DNA of 64,000 nucleotides from Glycomyces arizonensis DSM 44726. Its GTDB lineage: Bacteria > Actinomycetota > Actinomycetes > Mycobacteriales > Micromonosporaceae. The translations under genes were made by a program, and so were the position numbers. Positions 52,078 through 61,868 of this stretch are shown in pieces. Location of the stretch: NCBI RefSeq assembly GCF_000482705.1, contig NZ_AXWO01000013.1, positions 124,001 to 188,000 on the forward strand, written 5' to 3'. The stretch's first letter is position 1. Each line of letters opens with the position of its first letter. A model generated the notes under the pieces. The model searched no databases. It was not told the DNA's origin and worked only from the letters and a program-made list of their open reading frames with translations.

Positions 52078-53199
52078 GTGAAAGTCGCCGTCCCCCGCGA
52101 GATCAAGAACAACGAGTACCGCGTCGCCCTGACTCCGGCGGGCGTTCACGAACTGGTGGCCGCAGGCCACGACGTCACCGTCGAGTCCGGCGCCGGACTC
52201 GGTTCGGCCATCACCGACGACGACTTCCGCGAAGCCGGGGCGCTCATCGGCGCCGACGCCGACAGCACCTGGGGCGCAGGCGACCTCGTCCTCAAGGTCA
52301 AAGAGCCGATCCGCGCCGAGTACCACCGCATGCGGCCCGGCCAGACCCTGTTCACCTACCTCCACCTCGCCGCGGGCGCCGAATGCACCGACGCGCTCTT
52401 GGAGCGCCGCGTCACCGGCATCGCCTACGAGACCGTCCAGACGCCCGACGGGCGACTGCCGCTGCTCGCCCCCATGAGCGAAGTCGCCGGACGTCTCGCC
52501 GTCCAGGCCGGCGCCTACCACCTCCAGCGCCCCGAAGGCGGCCGCGGCATCCTCCTCGGCGGCGTGCCCGGAACGCGCCCCGCGCGAGTGGTCATCATCG
52601 GCGCGGGCGTCTCCGGCATGAACGCCGCCGCCATCGCCGTCGGCATGCACGCCGACGTCGAACTGCTCGATCTCAACAACGACAAGCTCCACGTCGCCGA
52701 CGACCTCTACCACGGCCGCCTGCGCACCGTCGTCTCCAACCGCTTCGAGGTCAAGCGCGCCTGCCGCGAGGCCGACCTCGTCATCGGCGCCGTCCTCGTC
52801 CCCGGCGCCAAGGCCCCCACCGTCGTCGACGACGAGGTCCTCGCCGACATGAAGGAGGGCGCGGTCCTCGTCGACATCGCCATCGACCAAGGCGGCTGCT
52901 TCGCCCACTCGAGGCCCACCACCCACGACGAGCCGTCGTTCACCCACGGCGGCAAGGTCTTCTACTGCGTCGCCAACATGCCCGGCGCGGTCCCGAACAC
53001 CTCCACCTACGCGCTGACCAACGCCACCCTTCCGTATGTCATGCGGCTGGCCGACCTCGGCTGGCGGGAGGCGCTGGGGTCCGACCCGGTGCTCGCCCGC
53101 GGTCTGAACACCCACGCCGGGCACGTCACCAACGAGCCCGTCGCGCTCACCCACCACCTCCCGCTCACGCCGGTGGCACAGGCGCTCGCGGAGAGCTGA
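52078..53199 (+). CDS. ald: Alanine dehydrogenase
   Basis: The 373-residue enzyme interconverts L-alanine with pyruvate and ammonia using NAD. The N-terminus is VAVPREIKNNEYRVALTP. The pyruvate-site residues are Lys75 (VKEP) and His96 (YLHLA). The Rossmann motif is IIGAGVSGMNAA, and the catalytic Asp is in DIAIDQGG. The GTG at 52078 has GGAAGGA upstream. TAGACT near 52011 may be its -10. In M. tuberculosis ald is elsewhere and xerD lies after the NUDIX gene, so this is a local rearrangement. Confidence 0.95.
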   Translation: MKVAVPREIKNNEYRVALTPAGVHELVAAGHDVTVESGAGLGSAITDDDFREAGALIGADADSTWGAGDLVLKVKEPIRAEYHRMRPGQTLFTYLHLAAGAECTDALLERRVTGIAYETVQTPDGRLPLLAPMSEVAGRLAVQAGAYHLQRPEGGRGILLGGVPGTRPARVVIIGAGVSGMNAAAIAVGMHADVELLDLNNDKLHVADDLYHGRLRTVVSNRFEVKRACREADLVIGAVLVPGAKAPTVVDDEVLADMKEGAVLVDIAIDQGGCFAHSRPTTHDEPSFTHGGKVFYCVANMPGAVPNTSTYALTNATLPYVMRLADLGWREALGSDPVLARGLNTHAGHVTNEPVALTHHLPLTPVAQALAES

Positions 53200-53372
53200 A
53201 TCCGCTTGTCACCAGAGCGAACCCGAGCGGACAGCGGGGGATCTCACGCCGGGCGCCTCGGAGTCGCCCAAGCCGTCGACAGCCTCGATACACTGACGTA
53301 CAGTCGCAGTAACAGGCAAACGGTGAGACGCCCGGCACCCGGTGCCGTCCTTGCACCCGGAGGCGTGAAGAA

Positions 53373-54296
53373 ATGAGCAGTGTGGACAGCAATGACAAGT
53401 GGGAGGCCCTGCGCTCCGCGCAAGTGCCGCCCGCTGACTCGGACGGCGACTTCACCTCGCCCGACCCCGAGAGCTACACGGGCAAGCGCGACATCCCCCA
53501 GCCCCAGCCGCTGGAGCGCCACGGCCCCGCTCGCGTCATCGCCATGGCGAACCAGAAAGGCGGCGTGGGCAAGACGACCACGACGATCAACCTGGGCGCC
53601 GCGCTGGCCGAGTACGGCCGCAAGGTCCTCCTGGTCGACTTCGACCCGCAGGGCGCGCTGTCCGTCGGCTTCGGCACCAACCCGCACACGCTCGACCTCA
53701 CCGTCTACAACCTCCTGATGCAAGAGGACGTCGACATCGACGACGTCATGATGAAGACGAACGTGGCGGGCCTGCGGCTGCTGCCGGCCAACATCGACCT
53801 GTCCGCCGCGGAGATCCAGCTGGTCAACGAGGTCGCGCGCGAGCAGACCCTCGCCAGGGTGCTGCGGCCGGTCATCCCCGACTTCGACTTCGTCCTCATC
53901 GACTGCCAGCCGTCGCTGGGCCTGTTGACGGTCAACGCGCTCACCGCCGCGCACTCGGTCCTCGTCCCGCTCGAATGCGAGTTCTTCTCCCTCAGGGGTG
54001 TGGCGCTGCTGCTCGACACCGTCGACAAGGTCCGCGAACGGCTGAACTACGACCTCGAACTCGACGGCATCCTCGCCACCATGTACGACTCGCGCACCAC
54101 CCACTCCAGGCAGGTGCTCCAGCGGGTCGTCGAGGCCTTCGGCGACAAGGTGTTCTCCACCGTCATCACCCGCACCGTGCGCTTCCCCGAGACCACCGTG
54201 GCGGGCGAGCCGATCACCACCTGGGCCCCGGCCTCGTCGGGCGCCCGCGCCTACCGCCAGCTCGCCAGAGAGCTCATAGCTGCCACCGAGAAGTGA
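53373..54296 (+). CDS. ParA-family ATPase (chromosome-locus paralogue)
   Basis: The 307-residue deviant-Walker ATPase has a disordered N-terminus of about 50 residues, then ANQKGGVGKTTTTINLG with the signature Lys. LLVDFDPQGALSVGFG, DFVLIDCQPSLGLLTVNAL and VPLECEFFSLRGV follow. It corresponds to Rv1708, beside scpA-scpB, and not to the origin-proximal parA, since no parB follows. Its role in segregation or condensin loading is suggested by position only. The ATG at 53373 has GGAGG about 12 bases upstream. Confidence 0.9.
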   Translation: MSSVDSNDKWEALRSAQVPPADSDGDFTSPDPESYTGKRDIPQPQPLERHGPARVIAMANQKGGVGKTTTTINLGAALAEYGRKVLLVDFDPQGALSVGFGTNPHTLDLTVYNLLMQEDVDIDDVMMKTNVAGLRLLPANIDLSAAEIQLVNEVAREQTLARVLRPVIPDFDFVLIDCQPSLGLLTVNALTAAHSVLVPLECEFFSLRGVALLLDTVDKVRERLNYDLELDGILATMYDSRTTHSRQVLQRVVEAFGDKVFSTVITRTVRFPETTVAGEPITTWAPASSGARAYRQLARELIAATEK

Positions 54297-54337
54297 CCAC
54301 ACGGACAGTCACCAGGCCGATGCTCTGCCGTGCCGTC

Positions 54338-54343
54338 TAAGCT
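54338..54343 (+). promoter_or_regulatory. Leaderless -10 box of scpA
   Basis: TAAGCT ends exactly 7 nt before the GTG at 54351, with no SD in between. Confidence 0.6.
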
Positions 54344-54350
54344 TGCCTGC

Positions 54351-55217
54351 GTGACCGACCAGCAGCGAACCCCTGCCCCGACCCGGGGCGAGGCCGAACC
54401 CGAGGAGACCGAGACCGGCTTCCACGTCCGCCTCGACAACTTCGAGGGGCCGTTCGACCTGCTGCTGCAACTGATCGGCAAGCACAAGCTCGACGTCACC
54501 GAGCTGGCCCTCCACAAGATCGCCTCCGAGTTCATCACCTACGTCACCGCGCTCGAGGACGAATGGAACCTCGAGGAGACCAGCGAGTTCCTGCTCATTG
54601 CCGCCACCCTCCTCGACCTCAAGACCGCCCGACTCCTGCCGAACACCGCCGTCGACGACGAAGAGGACCTCGCGCTGCTGGAGGCCCGCGATCTCCTCTT
54701 CGCCCGGCTTCTCCAGTACAAGGCCTACAAGGAGGCCGCCGGCCACCTCGCCGCCCTCGCCGAGACCGCCTCGGCGCGGACGCCGCGCTCGACCGGCCTC
54801 GAAGAGCGCTTCCGCGGCCTGCTCCCCGAACTCGAATTCGACATCACCCCGGACCAGCTGGCCGCCCTGGCCGGCAAGGCCATGAAGCCCAAACCGCCGC
54901 CCGAGGTCGCCACCGGCCACGTCCACCAGCAGCGCGTCTCGGTCCGCGAGCACGCCGTGATCCTCTCGCGCAGGCTCCAACGCGTCCAGACCGCCACATT
55001 CCGGGCGCTGGTCTCCGACTGTGAGAGCCACTTGGAGGTCGTCGCCCGCTTCCTGGCCCTGCTGGAGCTCTACCGCGAGGCCCTCGTCGGCTTCGAGCAG
55101 ATGCAGGCGCTCGGCGAGCTGACCGTACGCTGGCTCGGCGGCACCGGGAACACCGAGATCGAGGTCGACGAGTACGCGGGCAGCCCGCAGACGGGGGAGG
55201 AGCAGCCAGATGAGTGA
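54351..55217 (+). CDS. scpA: Condensin subunit ScpA (kleisin)
   Basis: The 288-residue kleisin bridges the SMC heads. The N-terminal motif FHVRLDNFEGPFDLLLQLIGKHKLDV and the helix EFLLIAATLLDLKTARLLP bind the SMC neck. The C-terminal winged helix (about 205-265) has VVARFLALLELYREALVGFEQ. The GTG at 54351 follows a leaderless promoter; an in-frame GTG 21 bases upstream is less likely. The 3' end overlaps scpB by 8 bp. Confidence 0.94.
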   Translation: MTDQQRTPAPTRGEAEPEETETGFHVRLDNFEGPFDLLLQLIGKHKLDVTELALHKIASEFITYVTALEDEWNLEETSEFLLIAATLLDLKTARLLPNTAVDDEEDLALLEARDLLFARLLQYKAYKEAAGHLAALAETASARTPRSTGLEERFRGLLPELEFDITPDQLAALAGKAMKPKPPPEVATGHVHQQRVSVREHAVILSRRLQRVQTATFRALVSDCESHLEVVARFLALLELYREALVGFEQMQALGELTVRWLGGTGNTEIEVDEYAGSPQTGEEQPDE

Positions 55218-55968
55218 ACAGCCGGAGCCTGCCGAGGCCGCGCCGATGGAGGCGCGGATCGCCGAATGGCGGCCGCCGTGGCAGCGCGAGCAGGACGCCG
55301 CGGCCAGGCCCGACACGCCCGCAGACGAGCCCCCGGACGCGAGCGACGAGTACGCGCGGGCCGTCGCCGCACAGGCCGCCGCGCCGGAGGACCCGCCGCC
55401 GGCCCCCGAACCCGTGCCCGACGACGTCGACCTCGGCGCCGTCCTGGAGGCGATCCTCATGGTCGCCGAGGAGCCGCTGGGCGAGGAGTTCCTGTCGTCG
55501 GTATTGGAGCGGCCACTATCGCGGGTCCGTGAGACGCTCGGCCGATTGAGCGCCGAATACACTGGCGACGGGCGCGGGTTCGACCTGCGTCGCCAAGCCG
55601 GGGGATGGCGGTTCTACACCAGGGCCGACTATGCCCGCTATGTCGAACGGTTCGTCACCGACGGCGCTTCGGCCCGCCTCACCAAGGCGGCCCTGGAGAC
55701 GCTCGCGGTCGTCGCCTACCGGCAGCCGGTCACCAGGGGTCGCATCTCGGCGATCCGGGGGGTCAACTGCGACGGGGTCATCCGCACGCTGCTGGCGCGC
55801 GGACTGGTCGAGGAGTGCGGCTCCGACCCCGACTCGACGGCGACGCTGTACCGCACCACCACCCTGTTCTTGGAGAAACTCGGCTTGGACTCGGTCGACC
55901 AGCTGCCTGAGCTGGCCCCGTTCCTGCCGGACGATGTGACGGATATCGAGGATGATGAACAACGCTGA
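55210..55968 (+). CDS. scpB: Condensin subunit ScpB
   Basis: The 252-residue protein has a Pro/Ala/Glu-rich N-terminal extension (about 75 residues) and then two winged-helix domains: LGAVLEAILMVAEEPLGEEFLSSVL and RLTKAALETLAVVAYRQPVTRGRISAIRGVN. It dimerises and binds ScpA. The ATG at 55210 lies within scpA, with GGGGGAGGAG upstream, and the stop lies inside the next gene. This gives a coupled scpA-scpB-pseudouridine-synthase run. Confidence 0.94.
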   Translation: MSEQPEPAEAAPMEARIAEWRPPWQREQDAAARPDTPADEPPDASDEYARAVAAQAAAPEDPPPAPEPVPDDVDLGAVLEAILMVAEEPLGEEFLSSVLERPLSRVRETLGRLSAEYTGDGRGFDLRRQAGGWRFYTRADYARYVERFVTDGASARLTKAALETLAVVAYRQPVTRGRISAIRGVNCDGVIRTLLARGLVEECGSDPDSTATLYRTTTLFLEKLGLDSVDQLPELAPFLPDDVTDIEDDEQR

Positions 55969-56692
55969 CGCAGAGGGCATTCGCCTGCAGAAGGTGCTCT
56001 CCCAAGCCGGGATCGCCTCCCGCCGGGCCGCCGAGGACCTGATCTCCCGCGGCAAGGTGAAGGTCAACGGCGAGCGCGCCCGCCTCGGCCAGCGCGTCGA
56101 CCCCGCCGCCGACGTCATCCACGTCTCCGGCAAGCGCGTGATCACCGACGTCGACACCGTCTACTACGCGATCAACAAGCCCCGCGGCGTCGTCTCGACC
56201 ATGGAGGACGAGGAGGGCCGCACCTGCCTGGGCGACTTCACCGGCGGCATCGAGCAGCGCGTCTTCCACGTCGGGCGCCTCGACACCGACTCCGAGGGCC
56301 TGATGCTGCTCACCAACGACGGCGAGCTGACCAACCGGATCATCCACCCCTCCCACGGCCTGCCGAAGGTCTACCGGGCGCAGGTGGCGGGGATCCTCGA
56401 CAAGCCCACCTGGCACCGGCTGCTCGCGGGCGTCGAGCTCGACGACGGGATGGCGAAGGCCGACAAGCTCAAGATCATCGACGAGCACGCCGGCCAGTCA
56501 TTGATCGAGATCACCATCCACGAGGGACGCAAGCACATTGTGAGGCGGCTCATGGACGAGGTGGATCACCGGGTCTCGCGCCTGGTCCGCACCGAGATCG
56601 GCCCGGTCAAACTGCGGCTCCTCAAGCCCGGGACGATCCGCCGCCTCACCCCCGACGAGGTGGGCCAGCTCTACCGCGAGGTCGGACTCTAG
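55952..56692 (+). CDS. RluB/RsuA-type rRNA pseudouridine synthase
   Basis: The 246-residue protein has an N-terminal S4 domain (IRLQKVLSQAGIASRRAAEDLISRGKVKVNG) and a catalytic domain with HVGRLDTDSEGLMLLTNDG, where the Asp of GRLDTDS is the nucleophile. EGRKHIVRRLMDEVDH is the family C-terminal motif. It isomerises one uridine of 23S (RluB) or 16S rRNA. Rv1711 is the positional match. It starts at 55952 or 55955, overlapping scpB. Confidence 0.93.
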   Translation: MMNNADAEGIRLQKVLSQAGIASRRAAEDLISRGKVKVNGERARLGQRVDPAADVIHVSGKRVITDVDTVYYAINKPRGVVSTMEDEEGRTCLGDFTGGIEQRVFHVGRLDTDSEGLMLLTNDGELTNRIIHPSHGLPKVYRAQVAGILDKPTWHRLLAGVELDDGMAKADKLKIIDEHAGQSLIEITIHEGRKHIVRRLMDEVDHRVSRLVRTEIGPVKLRLLKPGTIRRLTPDEVGQLYREVGL

Positions 56693-56725
56693 CCAGCTGT
56701 ACCGACAGCACCCCCAAGGGCCGGT

Positions 56726-56731
56726 TAGGCT
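56726..56731 (+). promoter_or_regulatory. Leaderless -10 box of YccF gene
   Basis: TAGGCT ends exactly 7 nt before the ATG at 56739. Confidence 0.6.
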
Positions 56732-56738
56732 TTCGAAC

Positions 56739-57113
56739 ATGTCGACCATCCTCAACATCATCTGGTTCGTGCTCGCCGGCCTGTGGCTCGCCATCGGCTA
56801 CTTCTTCACGGGCCTGCTGTTCTGCATCTTCATCGTCACGATCCCGTTCGGCATCGCCAACATGCGCCTGGCCGGGTACGTGCTGTGGCCGTTCGGGCGG
56901 ACCGTCGTGCGCGACCCGGCGGCCGGGTGCCTCTCGCTGGTCGGCAACCTCCTCTGGCTGGTGCTGTTCGGCTGGGAACTGGCGCTCGCGCACCTGATCA
57001 CCGGTGCGGTACAGGCGATCACGATCATCGGCATACCCCTGGCCGTGGCGAACTGGAAGATGGTTCCGCTGGCACTGTGGCCTATGGGCGCGCGTGTCGT
57101 CGACAAGCCCTGA
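56739..57113 (+). CDS. YccF-domain membrane protein
   Basis: The 124-residue protein carries two YccF domains, each pairing a membrane helix with a short amphipathic turn (IPFGIANMRLAGYVLWPFGR and IPLAVANWKMVPLALWPMGAR). Four membrane segments are expected. YccF proteins are widespread, and their function is not established. In this genome it interrupts the otherwise conserved rluB-cmk-der order, with its own leaderless promoter. Confidence 0.85.
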   Translation: MSTILNIIWFVLAGLWLAIGYFFTGLLFCIFIVTIPFGIANMRLAGYVLWPFGRTVVRDPAAGCLSLVGNLLWLVLFGWELALAHLITGAVQAITIIGIPLAVANWKMVPLALWPMGARVVDKP

Positions 57114-57175
57114 CGGCTCGCATCCAGGCATGATGTAGGTTTGCGTGGTTTGCAGTAGAAGAACGGAGCGAGACA

Positions 57176-57856
57176 GTGCCTGAGCACAACACGAGCGCAC
57201 CGGTCGTCGCGATCGACGGCCCGTCAGGGGCGGGGAAGTCCACCGTCTCCAAGACACTCGCGACCGCTATCGACGCCGCCTACCTCGACACGGGCGCCAT
57301 GTACCGCGCCGCCGCGCTCGCGGTCCTCAACGCGGGCGTCGACCCCTCGCAGACCGCGCAGGTCACCAAGACCGTCAAGAACGCGAAACTCGAGTTCGGC
57401 ACCACCCCCGAAGACCCCTTCACCCGCGTTGACGGCGAGGACGCGAGCCTGGCCATCCGCGGCGACGACGTCACCAAGGCCGTTTCCGCCGTGGCCGGCA
57501 ACAAGGCCGTCCGCAAGTTCCTCATCGCCGAGCAGCAGCGCATCATCGCCGAGGCGAAGAAGGGCATCGTCGTCGAGGGCCGCGACATCGTCGAGGTCGT
57601 CGCGCCCGACGCCGACGTGAAGGTCTACCTCACCGCCGACGCCGACGCCCGCGCCAGGCGGCGCGCCCTCGAAGTCGGCGCCGACGAATCGGCCACGAAG
57701 GCCGACATCGCCCGCCGCGACGGGGCAGACTCGAAGACGACGAAACCGCTCGAGGCCCCCGAGGGCGCGACGGTGATCGACTCCACCGAGCTGCCGATCG
57801 TGGAGGTCGTCGCGAAGATCTTGGCTTTGCTGAACAACAGGGACATCAATGACTGA
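57176..57856 (+). CDS. cmk: Cytidylate kinase
   Basis: The 226-residue kinase phosphorylates CMP and dCMP. The P-loop is GPSGAGKS (residues 15-22). The NMP-binding segment is [13 protein letters not shown], and the active-site motif is [20 protein letters not shown]. The lid (RARRRALE) is standard. The GTG at 57176 has GGAGCGAG upstream. The 3' end overlaps der by 8 bp, as in most actinobacteria. Together with pyrG it serves cytidine nucleotide supply. Confidence 0.94.
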   Translation: MPEHNTSAPVVAIDGPSGAGKSTVSKTLATAIDAAYLDTGAMYRAAALAVLNAGVDPSQTAQVTKTVKNAKLEFGTTPEDPFTRVDGEDASLAIRGDDVTKAVSAVAGNKAVRKFLIAEQQRIIAEAKKGIVVEGRDIVEVVAPDADVKVYLTADADARARRRALEVGADESATKADIARRDGADSKTTKPLEAPEGATVIDSTELPIVEVVAKILALLNNRDIND

Positions 57857-59210
57857 CGAAGTGACCTGGGCCGAACTCGAGGACGTCGAGCGAGGTCCGG
57901 TCCCGACGGTCGCCGTCGTCGGCCGCCCCAACGTGGGCAAGTCGACGCTGGTGAACCGCATCCTCGGCCGCCGCGCCGCCGTCGTCCAGGACGAGCCGGG
58001 CGTCACGCGCGACCGGGTCGCCTACGACGCCGAGTGGTCGGGCCGGGACTTCAGCCTGGTCGACACCGGCGGGTGGGACCCCGACGCCGAGGGCATGGCC
58101 GCGGCGATCGCGGCGCAGGCCGAGCTGGCGATCCGCACCGCCGACGTGGTGGTCTTCGTCGTCGACTCGCGCGTGGGCGCGACCGACGCCGACGAGGCCG
58201 CCGCGCGCATCCTGCACCGCGCGGCGAAACCGGTGATTCTCGTCGCCAACAAGGTCGACTCGGAGCGCCAGAACGCCGACGTGGCCGACCTGTGGCGCCT
58301 CGGCCTGGGCGAGCCGCACCCGGTCTCGGCCCTGCACGGGCGCGGCTCGGGCGACCTGCTCGACCAGATCATCTGGGCCTTCCCCGAGAAGCCCACCGGC
58401 CAGCTCAAGGAGCGCGGCCCCCGCCGCGTCGCCCTGGTCGGGCGCCCGAACGTGGGCAAGTCGAGCCTGCTCAACCGCATCGCCGGTGAAGAACGCGCGG
58501 TCGTCGACAACGTCGCCGGCACCACCGTCGACCCGGTCGACTCGATCGTCGAGATCGACGACGAGGACTGGGTCCTGGTCGACACCGCCGGGCTGCGCAA
58601 ACGCGTCAAGTTCGCCTCGGGCACCGAGTACTACGCCGCGCTGCGCACCGAGTCCGCGGTCGAGGCCGCCGAGGTGGCCGTCGTCCTCCTGGACGCCTCC
58701 GAACCGATCTCCGAGCAGGACCAGCGCGTCCTCACGCAGGTGGTCGAGTCGGGCCGGGCCATGGTCCTCGCCTTCAACAAGTGGGACCTGGTGGACGAGG
58801 ACCGTCGCTACTACCTCGAAAAGGAGATCGACCGCGAGCTGGGCCAGGTCGCCTGGGCCCCGCGCGTGAACGTCTCCGCACTGACCGGCCGCGCCATCGC
58901 CAAGCTCGCCCCGGCCCTGCGCGAGGCTCTCGAAGGCTGGGGCCAGCGCATCGCCACCGGCGAGCTCAACCAGTGGATCAGCGCCCTGCAATCGGCCCAC
59001 CCGCACCCGGTTCGTGCCAACAAGGCCCCGAAGATCCTCTTCGCCACCCAGGCGGGCACCGAGCCGCCGCGCTTCATCCTCTTCACCACCGCGAAGCTCG
59101 ACAAGCAGTACCTGAAGTACATCCAGCGCCGCCTGCGCGAGGACTTCGGCTTCCCGGGCACCCCGATCGAGCTCGCCGTCAAACCGCGCGAACCTCGCAA
59201 ACGAAAATAG
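57849..59210 (+). CDS. der: Ribosome-assembly GTPase Der (EngA)
   Basis: The 453-residue protein has two tandem GTPase domains. The first P-loop GRPNVGKS is at about residue 23 with DTGGW. The second [10 protein letters not shown] is near 198 with DTAGLRKR and NKWD. The C-terminal KH-like domain contains [21 protein letters not shown]. Der binds the 50S subunit late in assembly. The ATG at 57849 overlaps cmk. It closes the conserved block; a tRNA-Pro follows after 80 bp. Confidence 0.96.
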   Translation: MTDEVTWAELEDVERGPVPTVAVVGRPNVGKSTLVNRILGRRAAVVQDEPGVTRDRVAYDAEWSGRDFSLVDTGGWDPDAEGMAAAIAAQAELAIRTADVVVFVVDSRVGATDADEAAARILHRAAKPVILVANKVDSERQNADVADLWRLGLGEPHPVSALHGRGSGDLLDQIIWAFPEKPTGQLKERGPRRVALVGRPNVGKSSLLNRIAGEERAVVDNVAGTTVDPVDSIVEIDDEDWVLVDTAGLRKRVKFASGTEYYAALRTESAVEAAEVAVVLLDASEPISEQDQRVLTQVVESGRAMVLAFNKWDLVDEDRRYYLEKEIDRELGQVAWAPRVNVSALTGRAIAKLAPALREALEGWGQRIATGELNQWISALQSAHPHPVRANKAPKILFATQAGTEPPRFILFTTAKLDKQYLKYIQRRLREDFGFPGTPIELAVKPREPRKRK

Positions 59211-59290
59211 CCCGCCTCACAGAGGGGACCTCGCCTCAGCGCCACCGAGAGCGATAGGCTAAAGTTGTCACCGCCGACAAAGCGGTGAAA

Positions 59291-59364
<74 letters not shown>

Positions 59365-59371
59365 CGTTTTC

Positions 59372-59405
59372 GCAGGTCAGAGCTTTATGCTCTGGCCTGC
59401 TTTCG
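59372..59405 (+). terminator. Terminator of tRNA-Pro
   Basis: GCAGGTCAGAGC and GCTCTGGCCTGC form a 12-bp stem (one G·U) with a TTTAT loop, followed by TTTCGT, 8 bases after the tRNA. Confidence 0.75.
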
Positions 59406-59664
59406 TATACCTGTACGAATTTTTTGGGTTTCGGAGTCCAAGTCAAATACCTGGCTTCCGAGTCGCTCAAATGACAATGGACTAGGCAAAACTCCTGCTC
59501 ACTCCAGGGTCCTGTCCAATCCAGCGGATCGGACCTAGAAGTTTCCGGGTGGCCGGAAGGGCCCTGATCCCGATCTCATAGTGAGCAACGGTGCAGGTAG
59601 ACGGGGTGCGTTTTCGGCGGCCGAATATGCTGATTTGCCTGTCCATGAGTCTGTCCATGGGATC
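59406..59664. other. Region between tRNA-Pro and recombinase
   Basis: It is lower in G+C than the flanks, especially 59400-59510, which fits incoming DNA. No gene and no second copy of the tRNA 3' end was found here. The recombinase frame is open back to 59581, so its start may be up to 84 bases earlier than annotated. Confidence 0.5.
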
Positions 59665-61164
59665 ATGGATGGTATGGCGAGGGAGCATGCGACTTCTTCA
59701 CGTCGTCGACGTGGGAGCATCCGGCCTCGCGGGGATGCGTTCCAGGTCCGCGTCTACGTGGGGGTGGACCCTGAGACCGGCAAACAGCGGTACCTCACTG
59801 AGACCTGCCTCACCCGGGCCGCTGCCGCAGCCGCCCGGGTGCGGCTGGTCGCCCAAGTAGACAGCGGTAAAGGGCTGGCGGGCAATCTGCGCTTCGGCGA
59901 TGCGATCGGGCTGTGGCTCGCCTCCCGTGACGAACGAGTCGAGGCCGGGGACCTCACGGCGGGGAGCCAGCGCTACTCGCGGTACCTTGCAGACCAGCAT
60001 GTGATCCCGGTCCTGGGGGCGATCCCGCTCGGCGCGCTCGCGCGCGAACTGGTGCCGGCCGCCGAGGGCCTGTACGCCGCGATCGGCAAGTGCCGGATCC
60101 GATGCGGGGGCCACATGGACGTCGAGCACCATGCCCGAGGCAGAGCCAATACTCGCGTGCTGCGCGATCTGGACGGCCACGAGTGCGGGAAGCGCGGCAG
60201 GCCCCACGAGTGCGTTCGTGCTTCGGCGTCGACGCTGCGCACGGTCCATAGCGTCGTCGCGGGCACCTGCCGCTTGCTGTACCGGTGGGGTTGGCTGGCC
60301 GCCGATCCGTCCCAGCGCATCAAAGCTCCCAAAGCACCGCGCCCGGACCCGAAGGCGCCCACGGCCGTCGAGGTCGCCGCGCTGGTCGATGCCGCGTTCG
60401 TCCGGAGTGCGGACTGGGGCACGATCGTGTGGCTGCTGCTGGTCACAGGTGCGCGCCGTTCCGAGATTGTCCGGTCCCAGCTCAAGCACGTCGACTTCGA
60501 CCGGAGCCTGATCTTCATCGACCCCACCAAGGTCAGGGGCACCTCCCGGTGGCTCGCGCTCGATCCGGGGACCATGGCCTTGCTGGAGTCGTTGCGCGAC
60601 CGCATCACCGGTCGCCTCGCTGCCCTGGGCCTGTCACCCACGGGGGAGGAGTACCTGTACTCCTTCAAGGCCGACCATGCGTGGCATGGTTCGGCCGGGT
60701 ACCTCAGCGAACGGATCAAGAAGTTTGGTCGGTCGGTCGGCATCGACACGCACACACACGCCCTGCGCCACTATGCCGCGACTGAACTCATCGCCGGCGG
60801 GGTCGACATCGTCGCCGTCGCGCACCGTCTCGGCCACCGATCCCCCTCGTCCACCACCGACATCTACGCGGCCTGGCGGCCCGACGCCGACCGCCGCGCC
60901 GCCGCCCTCCTCGCCAGCGGCCTGACACCCCCGGCCGAGCTGCTCTCCGGCCGTCCCGCCCGCGACCGTTCCGCTGAGCAACCCCGCCGTACCGCCCCCG
61001 ACCTCGAGCAGCGCATCTGCGACATGCGCCACCGCACCGGCTGGGGCCCCAGACGCATCAAGAATCACCTTGCCGTCGAACAAGTCTCCATCGCCCGCTC
61101 CACGGTCTGGGAAGTCCTGAAGCGTCATGGGCTGAATGACAGCAGTCGGAGTTCTGAAAGATGA
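59665..61164 (+). CDS. Tyrosine recombinase (integrase) with C-terminal transposase-like HTH
   Basis: The product is 499 residues from ATG 59665 (59581 and 59674 are alternatives). An arm-binding domain (RRGSIRPRGDAFQVRVYVG) is followed by a SAM-like core-binding domain. The latter is interrupted by a Cys/His-rich insert (KCRIRCGG...HECGKRGRPHEC) that may hold zinc. The catalytic set is complete: Arg264 (TGARRSE), His365 and Arg368 (HALRH), His391 (LGHRS) and Tyr401 (TDIYAA). The last 55 residues form a helix-turn-helix (RTGWGPRRIKNHL...STVWEVLKRHGL) like that of IS481/IS3-type transposases, an unusual addition. The location beside tRNA-Pro implies site-specific integration there. Confidence 0.9.
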   Translation: MDGMAREHATSSRRRRGSIRPRGDAFQVRVYVGVDPETGKQRYLTETCLTRAAAAAARVRLVAQVDSGKGLAGNLRFGDAIGLWLASRDERVEAGDLTAGSQRYSRYLADQHVIPVLGAIPLGALARELVPAAEGLYAAIGKCRIRCGGHMDVEHHARGRANTRVLRDLDGHECGKRGRPHECVRASASTLRTVHSVVAGTCRLLYRWGWLAADPSQRIKAPKAPRPDPKAPTAVEVAALVDAAFVRSADWGTIVWLLLVTGARRSEIVRSQLKHVDFDRSLIFIDPTKVRGTSRWLALDPGTMALLESLRDRITGRLAALGLSPTGEEYLYSFKADHAWHGSAGYLSERIKKFGRSVGIDTHTHALRHYAATELIAGGVDIVAVAHRLGHRSPSSTTDIYAAWRPDADRRAAALLASGLTPPAELLSGRPARDRSAEQPRRTAPDLEQRICDMRHRTGWGPRRIKNHLAVEQVSIARSTVWEVLKRHGLNDSSRSSER

Positions 61165-61318
61165 ATCCATGCTGCACTCGAGTCCACAAGCGCGGTTTCA
61201 GCAGCCGGCTCGAACACCAACCCAGCCTTTGATTCAGGCCCGCTAGAGTCATGGAATGGTAGCGGCAGTGTGGCACCGATTTCCCGGACCGATCTCAAGT
61301 TCGCTGGCGACGAGAACG

Positions 61319-61778
61319 CGTTCGATTCCATCCTCCCCATTCTGATCACGCGACCGGGATCGCCGTCGTCGGCCTCGCGACCGCGTTCGCGCTCTTGCTC
61401 GGGGCGGTCGCGGCACTCGGGGTGTTCAACACCGTCGCGCTCGACGCCCACGAGCGCCGCCGCGACCTGGCCATGCTCAAGTCCATCGGCATGACCCCGC
61501 GGCAGGTGGTGACGATGATGGTCACCGCGATGGCGGCCCTCGGCGTCCTCGGCGGCCTGGCCGGCATCGGCCTCGGCGTTCTCGCCCACCGGCAGGTCAT
61601 GCTGCTGGCCGCGTCCGCCTCGCAGATCGACATGCCCGAGTCGCTGCTGCGGACGTGGAACGCGCCGCTGCTCGCGCTGCTGGCCCTCGCGGGCCTTGTG
61701 ATCGCCGTGGCCGGGGCCTACCTCCCAGCAAGGCTCGTGGCGGAGCTCACCATCGCCGAGGCGTTGCACAGCGAGTGA
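61319..61778 (+). pseudogene. FtsX-like permease fragment (C-terminal part only)
   Basis: A frame of about 145 codons encodes the last three membrane helices of a MacB/FtsX-type ABC permease (GVFNTVALDAHERRRDLAMLKSIGMTPRQV is the family motif before helix 3). It ends in the usual LTIAEALHSE. There is no plausible start or ribosome site; upstream sequence in this frame loses similarity at about 61340. An intact permease has 400-850 residues, so this is a 3' remnant. It probably dates from the event that brought in the recombinase. Confidence 0.8.
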
Positions 61779-61818
61779 ACCGGGGGACGGCAGGACCAAC
61801 ACCGACCTCCTCGCGTCG

Positions 61819-61868
61819 GGTCGGGTCGCGGTGCCGACTTCGCGGTCGGCCCATTCCTCGACCCGACC
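61819..61868. terminator. Nested hairpin between FtsX remnant and GH5 gene
   Basis: GGTCGGGTCG (61819-61828) pairs with CGACCCGACC (61859-61868) around an inner GCCGAC/GTCGGC hairpin. It lies between convergent ends, about 90 bp downstream of the GH5 stop, and may terminate either transcript. Confidence 0.4.

Noticed and set aside
57114-57140. ACGGCTCGCATCCAGGC after the YccF gene as another dispersed-repeat copy
   Set aside because: Only about 10 bases match and the GCCG partner arm is missing.
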